Assembly: GCA_019359495.1 (NCBI GenBank)
Contig: JAHHHF010000073.1
Location: forward strand, 165,335-229,334
DNA length: 64,000 nt
From: Goleter apudmare HA4340-LM2
GTDB taxonomy: Bacteria; Cyanobacteriota; Cyanobacteriia; Cyanobacteriales; Nostocaceae
Direction: 5' to 3'
Shown: one piece after another, positions 25,257 through 33,683 of the stretch
Numbering within the stretch: the first letter of the stretch is position 1
Layout of the letters: each line of letters opens with the position of its first letter
Position numbers and translations under genes: made by a program
Notes under the pieces: generated by a model
Database searches by the model: none
What the model was told of the DNA's origin: nothing
What the model saw: the letters and a program-made list of their open reading frames with translations, nothing else

Positions 25257-26498
25257 ATGGCAGACTGGCAGGAAATCACTGGTGGGATCACAGCGCCACG
25301 GGGGTATAGGGCCGCAGGAATTACCGCAGGACTCAAACCTTCGGGATTGCCCGATCTAGCTTTAATATTCTCAGATGTGGAAGCGATCGCAGCTGGTGTA
25401 TTTACCACCAGCCAAGTCAAAGCCGCTTGTGTAGATTATTGTCGCCAACGCTTGCAAGCGAAACATGGCGCTAGGGCAATTCTTTGTAACGCTGGACAAG
25501 CAAACGCGGCTACGGGTACTCAAGGCTGGTTTGACGCCCTTGAATCTGCTATGACCCTAGGACAAGCCCTAAATATTCCCTCAGAATCTGTATTATTAGC
25601 TTCTACTGGGGTAATTGGGCAACGCATCAAGATGGATGCTTTAAAAAGTGGCATTCCTAAACTAGTAGCAGAATTATCAGAAACAGGATCAGATGCAGCC
25701 GCAAAAGCCATAGTCACTACAGATTTAGTGACAAAATCCATTGCTTTAGAGACAACAATAGGCGATCGCCCAGTGCGGATTGGTGGGATTGCTAAAGGTT
25801 CGGGGATGATTCACCCCAACATGGCGACTATGCTGGCATTTATCACCTGTGATGCGGCGGTTTCACCGACTTTGTGGCAACAAATGTTAAGTCGCGCAGC
25901 TGATAGAAGTTTCAATTCTATCACCGTTGATGGTGATACTAGTACCAACGATAGCTTAATCGCCCTTGCTAACGGTCAATCGCGCACCCCAGCAATTATG
26001 GAAATGGGGTTAGAAGCGGAAAAATTAGCAGCGATGTTAACAGCAGTATGTCAGCATTTAGCGAAAGCGATCGCTCGTGATGGCGAAGGTGCAACTTGCT
26101 TGATAGAAGTACAAGTGACGGGGGCTAGTGATGAACTTTCCGCCCGACAAATTGCTAAAACCATTGCCGGATCATCCTTAGTGAAATCTGCAATCTTTGG
26201 CCGTGACCCCAACTGGGGACGGATAGCCGCCGCCGCCGGACGTGCAGGCGTACTTTTTGAACAAGAAAATTTGCAAATTAAATTAGGGGATTTCTTGATG
26301 TTAGAAAACGGTCAACCTCTCGGTTTCGACCGTGCAGCAGCTAGTGCTTATTTAAAACAAGCCGCGACAGGTGCGTATCTCAAAGAAGATACAGTGTTAA
26401 TCTCTGTTAGTGTGGGTAATGGTCACGGTACTGGTAGCGCTTGGGGTTGCGACTTGAGTTATGACTATGTGAAGATTAACGCCGAGTACACAACTTGA
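25257..26498 (+). CDS. argJ: Bifunctional ornithine acetyltransferase / N-acetylglutamate synthase
   Basis: A 413-residue enzyme of the cyclic arginine pathway. It moves the acetyl group from N-acetylornithine to glutamate and in many species also uses acetyl-CoA. It self-cleaves before a Thr nucleophile; the site is visible in AKGSGMIHPNMATMLAF, between Ala190 and Thr191. GIAAGLKP-type start (here AAGITAGLKPSG), CNAGQANAATG and FGRDPNWGRIAAAAGRAGV also fit. GGGAG lies 10 to 11 bases before ATG. argG, another arginine gene, is 24 kb away, so the pathway is not clustered here. Confidence 0.96.
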   Translation: MADWQEITGGITAPRGYRAAGITAGLKPSGLPDLALIFSDVEAIAAGVFTTSQVKAACVDYCRQRLQAKHGARAILCNAGQANAATGTQGWFDALESAMTLGQALNIPSESVLLASTGVIGQRIKMDALKSGIPKLVAELSETGSDAAAKAIVTTDLVTKSIALETTIGDRPVRIGGIAKGSGMIHPNMATMLAFITCDAAVSPTLWQQMLSRAADRSFNSITVDGDTSTNDSLIALANGQSRTPAIMEMGLEAEKLAAMLTAVCQHLAKAIARDGEGATCLIEVQVTGASDELSARQIAKTIAGSSLVKSAIFGRDPNWGRIAAAAGRAGVLFEQENLQIKLGDFLMLENGQPLGFDRAAASAYLKQAATGAYLKEDTVLISVSVGNGHGTGSAWGCDLSYDYVKINAEYTT

Positions 26499-26530
26499 TA
26501 AATTTTTAAGCGGATATATACTGAATTTTA

Positions 26531-26636
26531 GTGTATTCTCGCGCTGAATGCGGCAAGAGAATACACACCGTAATTTCATTAACTTTTGTTGGTAAAATCC
26601 GACAGGAGTACCTGTAGAGTACTGGTCGTACTCCTG
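26531..26636. terminator. Two perfect hairpins after argJ
   Basis: GTGTATTCTC (26531-26540) pairs with GAGAATACAC (26557-26566), and CAGGAGTAC (26603-26611) pairs with GTACTCCTG (26628-26636). Neither has a long T-run. They are the only structured parts of the 377-bp gap before the L,D-transpeptidase-like gene. The first may end argJ transcription. Confidence 0.45.
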
Positions 26637-26875
26637 ACGAGAAGCTACACCCTTACGCAATATTTTTACTGTGTACTGCTTTCATGTAAATATTGTATTT
26701 AATATTGCAAATATATACTGAGTTCTGTAATCAGAAAATACCAGTTCTATATGAATTTTTGCCAATAAATCTCCTATCCTCAGTAATTTTATTTAAACAA
26801 AAAAATAAGCGATACTTCGGAGGTTAATGATGAGAATAGACGAATATATTTGAGGGACATCGAAATAAGACCTAC

Positions 26876-27589
26876 ATGCTACTCCGAATCACGTTGATGT
26901 CTCTGTTCTGTTTAACAGTTGTTAGCTGTTCAGCAAAAGCAGAAGTTTCGTCATTGCCAGAATTGACTGAAAAACAGTCAAAAAATCAGCAAGAAAAGCA
27001 ACTACTGCCAACTAATTTTGTAGATGAAAAGGAAAATTCTCACTCACAACTTGAGAACACCTCTGAATTACTGCAAGATACAGCTAATAAACAGGCAAAA
27101 CGATTTCAAAACCCAGCCCGTTCAAACTCTGTAGGAGCATTTAATCCAGCCACCCTAGGCAGTTATATGACTCTGATACCAACAGGGCGGACGAATGTTT
27201 TAAACAACCCATTGTATGAACTTCGTCTCTACACAAATGGGCAGCTTGTAGATAGATTTATCACCGTTTCGGGACGAGCGTATACACAAACTCGGAACCG
27301 CCACCAAAGCGGAACTGAAGCACCGTTACCGGATGGAAGATACAAAGTTGCCACAGCTGCTACTCGTGGAACGATCGCTGAAGCAGGCGATCGCTTTCTC
27401 CCGATTCAGCCTTTATTTCAGACAGGACGGACATTTCTAGGGTTTCATGTCGATCCATCTTTTGAAAAAAATAATGGCGAAGATGGGACATCAGGGTGCA
27501 TTGGGTTAGTGAGTAGAGGGGATTTGGATCGGTTGCTAAGTTTTGTTCGCACCTATCGACCCCAATTTATCGATGTCCAAATTCAATAA
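26876..27589 (+). CDS. L,D-transpeptidase-like (YkuD) lipoprotein
   Basis: A 237-residue exported protein. The signal ends in lipobox VVSC (C18). A low-complexity Gln/Glu/Asn linker (20-90) precedes a YkuD-type domain. The catalytic layout is H191-x16-C208 in FHVDPSFEKNNGEDGTSGC, matching the H-x(14-17)-[ST]-H-G-C pattern except that the second His is Ser (T-S-G-C). YkuD enzymes cross-link peptidoglycan. The altered residue may mean a different specificity or only a distant relative. An SH3 protein gene follows 48 bp later, which supports a cell-wall role. Confidence 0.75.
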   Translation: MLLRITLMSLFCLTVVSCSAKAEVSSLPELTEKQSKNQQEKQLLPTNFVDEKENSHSQLENTSELLQDTANKQAKRFQNPARSNSVGAFNPATLGSYMTLIPTGRTNVLNNPLYELRLYTNGQLVDRFITVSGRAYTQTRNRHQSGTEAPLPDGRYKVATAATRGTIAEAGDRFLPIQPLFQTGRTFLGFHVDPSFEKNNGEDGTSGCIGLVSRGDLDRLLSFVRTYRPQFIDVQIQ

Positions 27590-27637
27590 TTTTTTGATTG
27601 TTTTACATTTTTTAACCAGATCTAAGGAGTATTTCAC

Positions 27638-27973
27638 ATGTCTAAAATTTTTAAAGCTTTTATGACCAGTGCGGTAATTTTAGCTTCCGCTTTACCTGCA
27701 ACTGCAACTCCAGCAAGTTTCAGTTCGCCTCAAGTCGGCAAAAGTATGTTGGTGAGTCAAAATAGTACTATTCGTGTTTGTACAAGAGACAGAAATGGTC
27801 TTCTAAATATGCGTAGCGGCCCCGGAACCGGCTACCGCGTAGTATACAGAGTTCCTAATCGCACTATTGTCAGTGTGCTCAATTCTACCGACCGTAGCTA
27901 TGGTGGTTATTATTGGTATGAAGTTGCGTTCCGTAACCAAGTGGGTTGGGTACGTGGAGATTTTGTCTGCTAA
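27638..27973 (+). CDS. Secreted SH3-domain protein
   Basis: A 111-residue protein with a clear signal peptide (MSKIFKAFMTSAVILASALPATA) and one bacterial SH3 domain. The family hallmark LNMRSGPGTGYRVVYRVPN is followed by YYWYEVAFRNQVGWVRGDFVC. Two Cys flank the domain (RVCTRD and the last residue) and may form a disulphide. AAGGAG precedes the start. Such domains bind peptidoglycan or mediate envelope contacts. It is likely cotranscribed with the L,D-transpeptidase-like gene and shares the terminator after it. Confidence 0.85.
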   Translation: MSKIFKAFMTSAVILASALPATATPASFSSPQVGKSMLVSQNSTIRVCTRDRNGLLNMRSGPGTGYRVVYRVPNRTIVSVLNSTDRSYGGYYWYEVAFRNQVGWVRGDFVC

Positions 27974-28016
27974 TTTGGATTACCCATATTACCTTTAGAA
28001 TCATTTCTCAAGTAAC

Positions 28017-28046
28017 AAGCGATCGCTAAGTTGGCGATCGCTTTTT
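28017..28046 (+). terminator. Terminator after the L,D-transpeptidase/SH3 pair
   Basis: AAGCGATCGC and GCGATCGCTT form a perfect 10-bp stem over seven bases, followed by a run of T. The stem uses two HIP1 octamers. Confidence 0.85.
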
Positions 28047-28056
28047 TGTCTATAGA

Positions 28057-28075
28057 GGGCGGGGAGACCCCGCCC
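28057..28075. repeat. Short GC-rich palindrome
   Basis: GGGCGGGG and CCCCGCCC form a perfect 8-bp stem over AGA, within AT-rich surroundings. It has the form of a dispersed hairpin repeat and lies 36 bp past the alpha-amylase stop on the minus strand. Confidence 0.6.
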
Positions 28076-28110
28076 CTACGAGTTTTGGTGAAAAATCGTA
28101 ACGCTATGTC

Positions 28111-30039
28111 CTATGATTCCCGTCCTGCAATCCAGGTATCACGCCATTTAACTGTACCTTCTTTAGCAATGACCCAACGGCGGGGTATGGTATTTTCCCG
28201 CAGGGGTGATTGTCCTTCACGCCACATGGCATATTTATAACTGATCAGTTTGCCAGCACTCTCATCAAAGGGAATCTCTGCAAACCAAGTATTAGTGTTG
28301 ATGTACTCTAGGGGATAGGCTTTGCTGATATCCCAGTTACCCAACTCTGGACAGTCTCCAGTGACGACGATGGTTTCACCAGGTAAAGTCTGCACGCCGT
28401 TAAGTTGGACACGCACAATTGTCTGGCCTTTAATCCGTTCTCCTACGTGAGAGAATACAATTACTCCCCGTTCTTCGAGTACCAAATCATAAATCTTGCC
28501 GTCTTTGACTTCATACTTGTTGCGAGTCACGACACAAGTATGTTCGCCGTCGGGAAGTTCGGTTTCTACTTCTGGTAAGGTAACTTCTCCACCCCGGTTG
28601 AGCGCTACAAAACACAAAGAATCACGGTAGCGACGCACATAACAGTAAATATCGGGTGTAATATACTTTGCCCAATGGCTACCCATCGAAACTGCGGGAT
28701 TGAGTCGCCGTAGGCCAGATAGTAGCCTGAGATAACGATAAATTTCAGTATCGGTATCCCAGTTTTCCATCATCGGGCGGTTGTATGGGTCATTACCGCC
28801 ATCGGTGTCGTTATGCAGATACTGTTCTGTGCCGTAATAGATGCAGGGGATGCCGCGAGAAGTCATAATTAAGGCGATCGCTACTTTCAGCATCGCTGGA
28901 TCTGAATTCAGCGATTGGAAGCGGGGCATATCATGGTTGTCGATGAAGGTAATTAACTCTGTCGCCCCGTTGTAGCAGTGGTCTTGGTCGAAGATGTATT
29001 GAATTGTCTGGAATCCATTTTCAGAACCTTGTGCTAGTGCAGCCCGAATGGCTACACACAACCCAAAGTCCAACATGGTCATACCTGAGTTGTTAGCAAA
29101 TTCTATTGAGCGATCGTCACCAGGATGACTGTAAATCCATTCGCCAAAAATAAATACATCTGGCTTGTGATTTAAGATATCACCGGTAAATTCCTGCCAA
29201 AACCAGATGGGCATGTGCTTGACGGTATCCACCCGCAAGGCATCTACACCTCTATCTAGCCATTGTTTAATCGCTAACTTAATATACTCCCGATATTCAC
29301 TATTATTTTCATTAAAGGTTGCCAGACCAGCCAGTTCACAGTTCTGTACTTGCCATTCATCTTCCCAGTCTTGCACTTCACCATAGTGGTGATACCAGTG
29401 ATTGACGTCATCGTTGAAGTCAGCAATTTTAACGCCATCATCATACAATTCACCTTTACTACCACTGGTGTCTGGGGTGCTATGGTTACAGACAATATCC
29501 AGCACCAGCTTCATGTTGCGTTTGTGCAGTTCGGTAATTAACCGATCAAAGGTAGTGTTTTTAGCTTCTTGGGTGTTATTTAATGAAGGATCTTCTCCCT
29601 TAGCTATGTACCGGGGATTGATCCGCTTAAAGTCTTTTGTCCAATAGCCATGTATGGCGGCATTACCAACAAATAACTCTTCCACCTGCTCGAACAAAGG
29701 AGTTAACCAAACAGCCGTCACTCCCATGTTTTTCAGATAGTCCAATTTGTCAATGACGCCTTGCAAGTCGCCACCCCAGTACTTACCCCAATCTTGTCCA
29801 GTGGGATCATACAGTTCTGAGTTAGTACCTTCACTGTTCTCTGGATCACCATCATGAAAGCGATCTACCACAATAAAGTAAATCGTTTCTTGCCGAAATT
29901 CAACATCCCTAGTGTAAAGAAATTCTAGGTCAATCTCTGTATCTGTAGGTGCAGTTTGGATGATATTTTCTATTTCTGCATTGGCTGTATCTACTTGGTA
30001 TTGTTCTGGTGAGAACTGGGATGCTGGAGTTTTTACCAT
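28111..30039 (-). CDS. GH13 alpha-amylase-type enzyme with C-terminal starch-binding domain
   Basis: A roughly 642-residue glycoside hydrolase family 13 enzyme. The catalytic residues are readable: the nucleophile Asp in DALRVDTVKHM, the acid Glu in FIFGEW, and the transition-state Asp in ITFIDNHD. VCNHSTPDTSG and GGDLQGVIDKLDYLKNMGVTAVWL are further GH13 regions. After a beta-sandwich domain, the last 100 residues form a CBM20-type starch-binding domain (VQLNGVQTLPGETIVVTGDCPELGNWD). No signal peptide is seen, so it should act on cytoplasmic glycogen. The insertion and overall layout are close to cyclodextrin glucanotransferase-type amylases. ATG at 30051 adds four residues. Confidence 0.9.
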   Translation of the reverse strand: MVKTPASQFSPEQYQVDTANAEIENIIQTAPTDTEIDLEFLYTRDVEFRQETIYFIVVDRFHDGDPENSEGTNSELYDPTGQDWGKYWGGDLQGVIDKLDYLKNMGVTAVWLTPLFEQVEELFVGNAAIHGYWTKDFKRINPRYIAKGEDPSLNNTQEAKNTTFDRLITELHKRNMKLVLDIVCNHSTPDTSGSKGELYDDGVKIADFNDDVNHWYHHYGEVQDWEDEWQVQNCELAGLATFNENNSEYREYIKLAIKQWLDRGVDALRVDTVKHMPIWFWQEFTGDILNHKPDVFIFGEWIYSHPGDDRSIEFANNSGMTMLDFGLCVAIRAALAQGSENGFQTIQYIFDQDHCYNGATELITFIDNHDMPRFQSLNSDPAMLKVAIALIMTSRGIPCIYYGTEQYLHNDTDGGNDPYNRPMMENWDTDTEIYRYLRLLSGLRRLNPAVSMGSHWAKYITPDIYCYVRRYRDSLCFVALNRGGEVTLPEVETELPDGEHTCVVTRNKYEVKDGKIYDLVLEERGVIVFSHVGERIKGQTIVRVQLNGVQTLPGETIVVTGDCPELGNWDISKAYPLEYINTNTWFAEIPFDESAGKLISYKYAMWREGQSPLRENTIPRRWVIAKEGTVKWRDTWIAGRES

Positions 30040-30051
30040 AAGAAGATGCAA

Positions 30052-30669
30052 AATTTTAGTTAAAGAAAGATTGCCAAGTTCAGAGTACTACGCTTCTGAA
30101 TTATGTGTATAACTGCAAACTGAGGTATTGTCTAATTACTATTTGTCTTGCGGCATCTATCTAGAGTTAGTTTTAACTATACCGCCAGATATATTCCGTT
30201 CACTGAAGGATAAAAAGTTAGAGGGTCACATATTTGCGAGATAATTTTGATGATTTTGTGGTGTGTTACTATTTTTTACTACCAATTTAGTGCCAAAACT
30301 AGCATTGGCACATAGTCTTGCCTCTTGCTGGTTGATAATTTATAGTTTTGTTAAAACAATTGCACATAAAATTTCTCTAGTTAAGAATTTATTTGCAATC
30401 TAGTGACACTGTAAACAATGGCTGCTTCTATGGGAAAAATTTTAAGAAATGAGGTGTCGCTAATGATAATCTATAGAGTCCACCTATGATAGGAATCTCA
30501 TTAAGGTTGATAAATATTACTTTTTGTAATAAGCCGTTTAAAAATGACAAAGAGATGCATGTCTTGGTATGGAGACTAAGAGCATCAAGATAATAAAGAA
30601 ACTTTTAGGGAATAAACTATCCCGGATGACTATAAAAGTAAGATATTTTCTATAAAAATCGAAATTACC
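30052..30669. other. 618-bp spacer, no gene seen
   Basis: AT-rich divergent region between the amylase and the hydrolase/TerB pair. No open frame, strong hairpin or known repeat stands out. Promoters for both directions are expected. Confidence 0.5.
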
Positions 30670-31911
30670 ATGACTAATACACCTCTACATGTGAGATTTC
30701 CTCAAGGACGCACAGCGTTTTTGCTCATTCACGGGATTGGGGAACAGAGTCCTTTTGAAACTTTGGACTATTTTGCCCAAAACTTTGTCAGATACTTTGA
30801 ACAGCAGAAAGTACATATCCAGCTAGAGCACTTAATGGCTAAACGTAGATTATCTACTGGTGCTCTGTGGACAGAAAGCTTTGTGAGATTGAGTCCCAGC
30901 GATCTTACACAAGATTGGTTCATAGACATTCACGAATACTACTGGGCACCTGAGACAGAAAATAAAATTACTGTACCTGAAGTATTGCAGTGGGCAGAGC
31001 AGACACTTGATGGGACAATTGATTTTTACGGACGCAAAGATAACCAATATCTATTAGAGCAGCTGCTACAACATAGGAGTAGTAAGAGTTTGTTTAAATT
31101 CCGTCTGCGATCGCTCACAATATTCTTGCGCCTATTTAACTTGTTCTATCCTGTGTTGCGACTAGGAACTTGGTTAATTTTATCGTTATTAGGCCCATTT
31201 TTCAAAGGTAATTTTTTAGGTTCAGCATGGAAATTAAGTAAAGCGATCGTCACTCCAGCATTAGTTAATTTTATTGGAGATATTGCCATTTATACGAAAA
31301 CCAATCCCCGTTCAGCTTATTTCAAGATTCGACAGCGAGTAGTCACAGAATCTTTAACATTGCTCCAGGAGATTCTTCAAGATCAGCAAGCAGATTATAA
31401 CCAAGTAATCCTAGCTGGACATTCTCTTGGTAGCTGTATTGCTTATGATACGTTGAATCAACTTTGTATTGAAGCCAGTCTGGCTCCAGATCAGGGCAAA
31501 AGTATGTTAATTGATAAATTGAATGGGTTAGTTACCTTTGGTTCGCCACTGGATAAAATTGCTTTTTTCTTCCAGGAAACAGCACGAGAAAATCAATATA
31601 TCCGCAAGCGAATTTTAGAACACCTTAACTCCTTCCGTGTGAAACCCAAATCCACAACCGAACTTGTGCAAAAATCACAATACTTTAGTTGTAGTCCAGT
31701 GGTATGTCAACTGAATCAACTCCGTTGGTTCAATTACTATCATCAAAAAGATCCAATTAGTGGAAGTTTAGATTATTACGAAAACCTAGATAACATTGAA
31801 ATGGAATATCAAGCATCTTGGGGAAGCCAAGGACACCTGGGTTACTGGAATGATCTCAAGTTTTATGAACACATGGCTAATCAGTTTTTGTATACTCCCA
31901 ATCAGCATTAA
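30670..31911 (+). CDS. Alpha/beta-hydrolase-fold protein, unknown
   Basis: A 413-residue protein with the lipase/esterase fold. The oxyanion segment LLIHGIGEQSPFE lies near the start (H21) and the nucleophile elbow is AGHSLGSC (S252). VTFGSPLDK after it is typical of lipase-like members. The middle (about 150-185) is hydrophobic and aromatic (FLRLFNLFYPVLRLGTWLILSLLGPFF) and may insert in a membrane. The catalytic Asp and His cannot be fixed by eye; a His near WGSQGHLGYW is a candidate. The TerB-like gene starts 26 bp later, suggesting a pair that works together. Substrate unknown. Confidence 0.7.
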   Translation: MTNTPLHVRFPQGRTAFLLIHGIGEQSPFETLDYFAQNFVRYFEQQKVHIQLEHLMAKRRLSTGALWTESFVRLSPSDLTQDWFIDIHEYYWAPETENKITVPEVLQWAEQTLDGTIDFYGRKDNQYLLEQLLQHRSSKSLFKFRLRSLTIFLRLFNLFYPVLRLGTWLILSLLGPFFKGNFLGSAWKLSKAIVTPALVNFIGDIAIYTKTNPRSAYFKIRQRVVTESLTLLQEILQDQQADYNQVILAGHSLGSCIAYDTLNQLCIEASLAPDQGKSMLIDKLNGLVTFGSPLDKIAFFFQETARENQYIRKRILEHLNSFRVKPKSTTELVQKSQYFSCSPVVCQLNQLRWFNYYHQKDPISGSLDYYENLDNIEMEYQASWGSQGHLGYWNDLKFYEHMANQFLYTPNQH

Positions 31912-31937
31912 GTAAATAATCATAAGAGGTAGTAATA

Positions 31938-32987
31938 ATGACTAAATATGATAGAATTTTCAACTCACCAGATGCATCAGAAGAATCATTGAGTCCAGAA
32001 GAAGCAGTAGCAGCGATCGCTGTGGTTACAACAATTGCTGACTCATCATTAGAAGAAGTAGATGCAGAAATTTTAGGCTCAATTCTCTGGGATTTTGAGG
32101 TTTTTGAAGAATACTCAGAAGATGAAATCACAGAAATAGTCGATAGGCTCATCAGCATAGCCGAAAATGAAGGCATCGGCTCTCTATTTAATACCGCCAG
32201 AGAATCTCTTTCAGATGACATCGTACTAGATGCTTTTGCTGCGGGAGTTATCATCCTTTTAGACGATGAACTAGCTATCCCTAGCAAGAAACAACCTTAT
32301 CTCCAACAGCTACAAGTAGCTTTAGACTTGGAAGATGAAGAAGCAGAAGAAATTGTACAAGAAGTAATCGCTGCTTTTCAAGAAGCAGAAAATGAAGAAT
32401 TTGTAGACGATGAAGATGACACAGTAGTAGTAGACGAATACGGCGAACAATTATATGAATCCCCCTTGGGTAATTTTACAGTACCAATTCCAGTTCAATC
32501 CCAACAGGGAGGAAGAATCCAAAGTCAAGAAGGGGTAGTCGGTTTTTCTGATGACTTTGGCACTTTGTTCAGAATTGACTATTATCCTGTACCACCAGAA
32601 CAAGTAGAGGAAATAGAATCCATTGGAAAAATTGCATATCTCCAAGCAATTTTAGTAGAAAAATATGTACCTCAGGCGATTTCTGCTAACATACCCGGTG
32701 CTCAGATAAAGCATAGCGAATACTTAGAAGACACGCTGACAGGGGCTTATTTCGTGTTAGTAGATATGCCCAAAGGTTCAACAATTTCCAAGCAAGAAAA
32801 TAACGGTAATGCTACTAGATTAGATGCTTATCGTGGGTTACTCACCTTTATCAACGCCGAATTTTTGTATATAGTTAGCAACCAGCGCAGCTTCTTTAAC
32901 GGTGAAACTCCTAGTTCCCTGAAAACAGAAGCCGAAAGCATCAAAGACAAGATTTTGAATTTTGTGGAGACTATTGAGTTCACTTAG
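31938..32987 (+). CDS. TerB-like N-terminal domain fused to an uncharacterised domain
   Basis: A 349-residue very acidic protein with GAGG before its ATG. Residues 17-150 form an all-helical segment, with EEAVAAIAVVTTIADS, DEITEIVDRLISIAENEG and FAAGVIILLDDELAIPSKK. This has the rhythm of TerB (tellurite-resistance type) domains. A Glu/Asp-rich linker (150-172) leads to a beta-rich domain of about 170 residues (YESPLGNFTVPIPVQSQ onward) that I do not recognise. There is no signal peptide. It is probably cotranscribed with the hydrolase upstream. TerB domains bind metal and are linked to stress and membrane-associated complexes; the role here is open. Confidence 0.65.
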   Translation: MTKYDRIFNSPDASEESLSPEEAVAAIAVVTTIADSSLEEVDAEILGSILWDFEVFEEYSEDEITEIVDRLISIAENEGIGSLFNTARESLSDDIVLDAFAAGVIILLDDELAIPSKKQPYLQQLQVALDLEDEEAEEIVQEVIAAFQEAENEEFVDDEDDTVVVDEYGEQLYESPLGNFTVPIPVQSQQGGRIQSQEGVVGFSDDFGTLFRIDYYPVPPEQVEEIESIGKIAYLQAILVEKYVPQAISANIPGAQIKHSEYLEDTLTGAYFVLVDMPKGSTISKQENNGNATRLDAYRGLLTFINAEFLYIVSNQRSFFNGETPSSLKTEAESIKDKILNFVETIEFT

Positions 32988-33156
32988 TTTTGAAATACTA
33001 TATCCATCTGATTTGATTGACAAACTACTCGTAGAGACAAGCAATAGACAATGAAACTGGAGAGGTAAAGTTGTAGCGATCGCTGTTAGTGACATCACTT
33101 TCCTCTCTCCTCTATTTTTGACTCAAAAATTGTGAATTCCGAATCAGGAACCGACA

Positions 33157-33576
33157 ATGGTTGATATTGGACTGACACATATTGCTCTACCTGTTTCCCA
33201 CATTCAAAAAAGTATTGAGTTCTACACTATCTATGCTCAAATGCAAGTAGCTCATTCTCGCATTGATGCACAAACAGGGGTGAAAGTCGCTTGGCTGACG
33301 GATTACACTCGCCCCTTTGCAATTGTGCTGATTGAAACCAAGTCAGTCCATCCTATTCTCTCGCCATTAGCACATCTAGGAGTTGGCTGTCAGAGTCGAG
33401 AAGCAATGGATGCACTGTGCGATCGCGCTCGTCAAGCAGGCATACTAATAGAAGAACCCAAAGATTCTGGTTATCCCATCGGATATTGGGCGTTTTTGCG
33501 AGATCCTGACGGTCACACATTGGAATTATCCTACGGACAGGAAATTGGGCTAACCGTGGAAGAGAGAAATGTCTAA
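33157..33576 (+). CDS. VOC-superfamily (glyoxalase/dioxygenase fold) protein
   Basis: A 139-residue protein with two beta-alpha-beta-beta-beta units. LTHIALPVSHIQKSIEFYT supplies the first metal-type His, ILSPLAHLGVGCQ the second, and the C-terminal FLRDPDGHTLELSY the Glu. These are the usual metal ligands of the family. Members include glyoxalases, antibiotic-binding proteins and dioxygenases; the substrate cannot be told. It stands alone with no evident partner. Confidence 0.85.
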   Translation: MVDIGLTHIALPVSHIQKSIEFYTIYAQMQVAHSRIDAQTGVKVAWLTDYTRPFAIVLIETKSVHPILSPLAHLGVGCQSREAMDALCDRARQAGILIEEPKDSGYPIGYWAFLRDPDGHTLELSYGQEIGLTVEERNV

Positions 33577-33683
33577 CATACACTTCACAAGGCTGGACTC
33601 GCTGTAACTCTTTCCTTTGTGCTCTCTGCGCCTCTGCGTGAGATAAAAAAAGATTTGATTTCACCCCTAGACCCACTCACATA

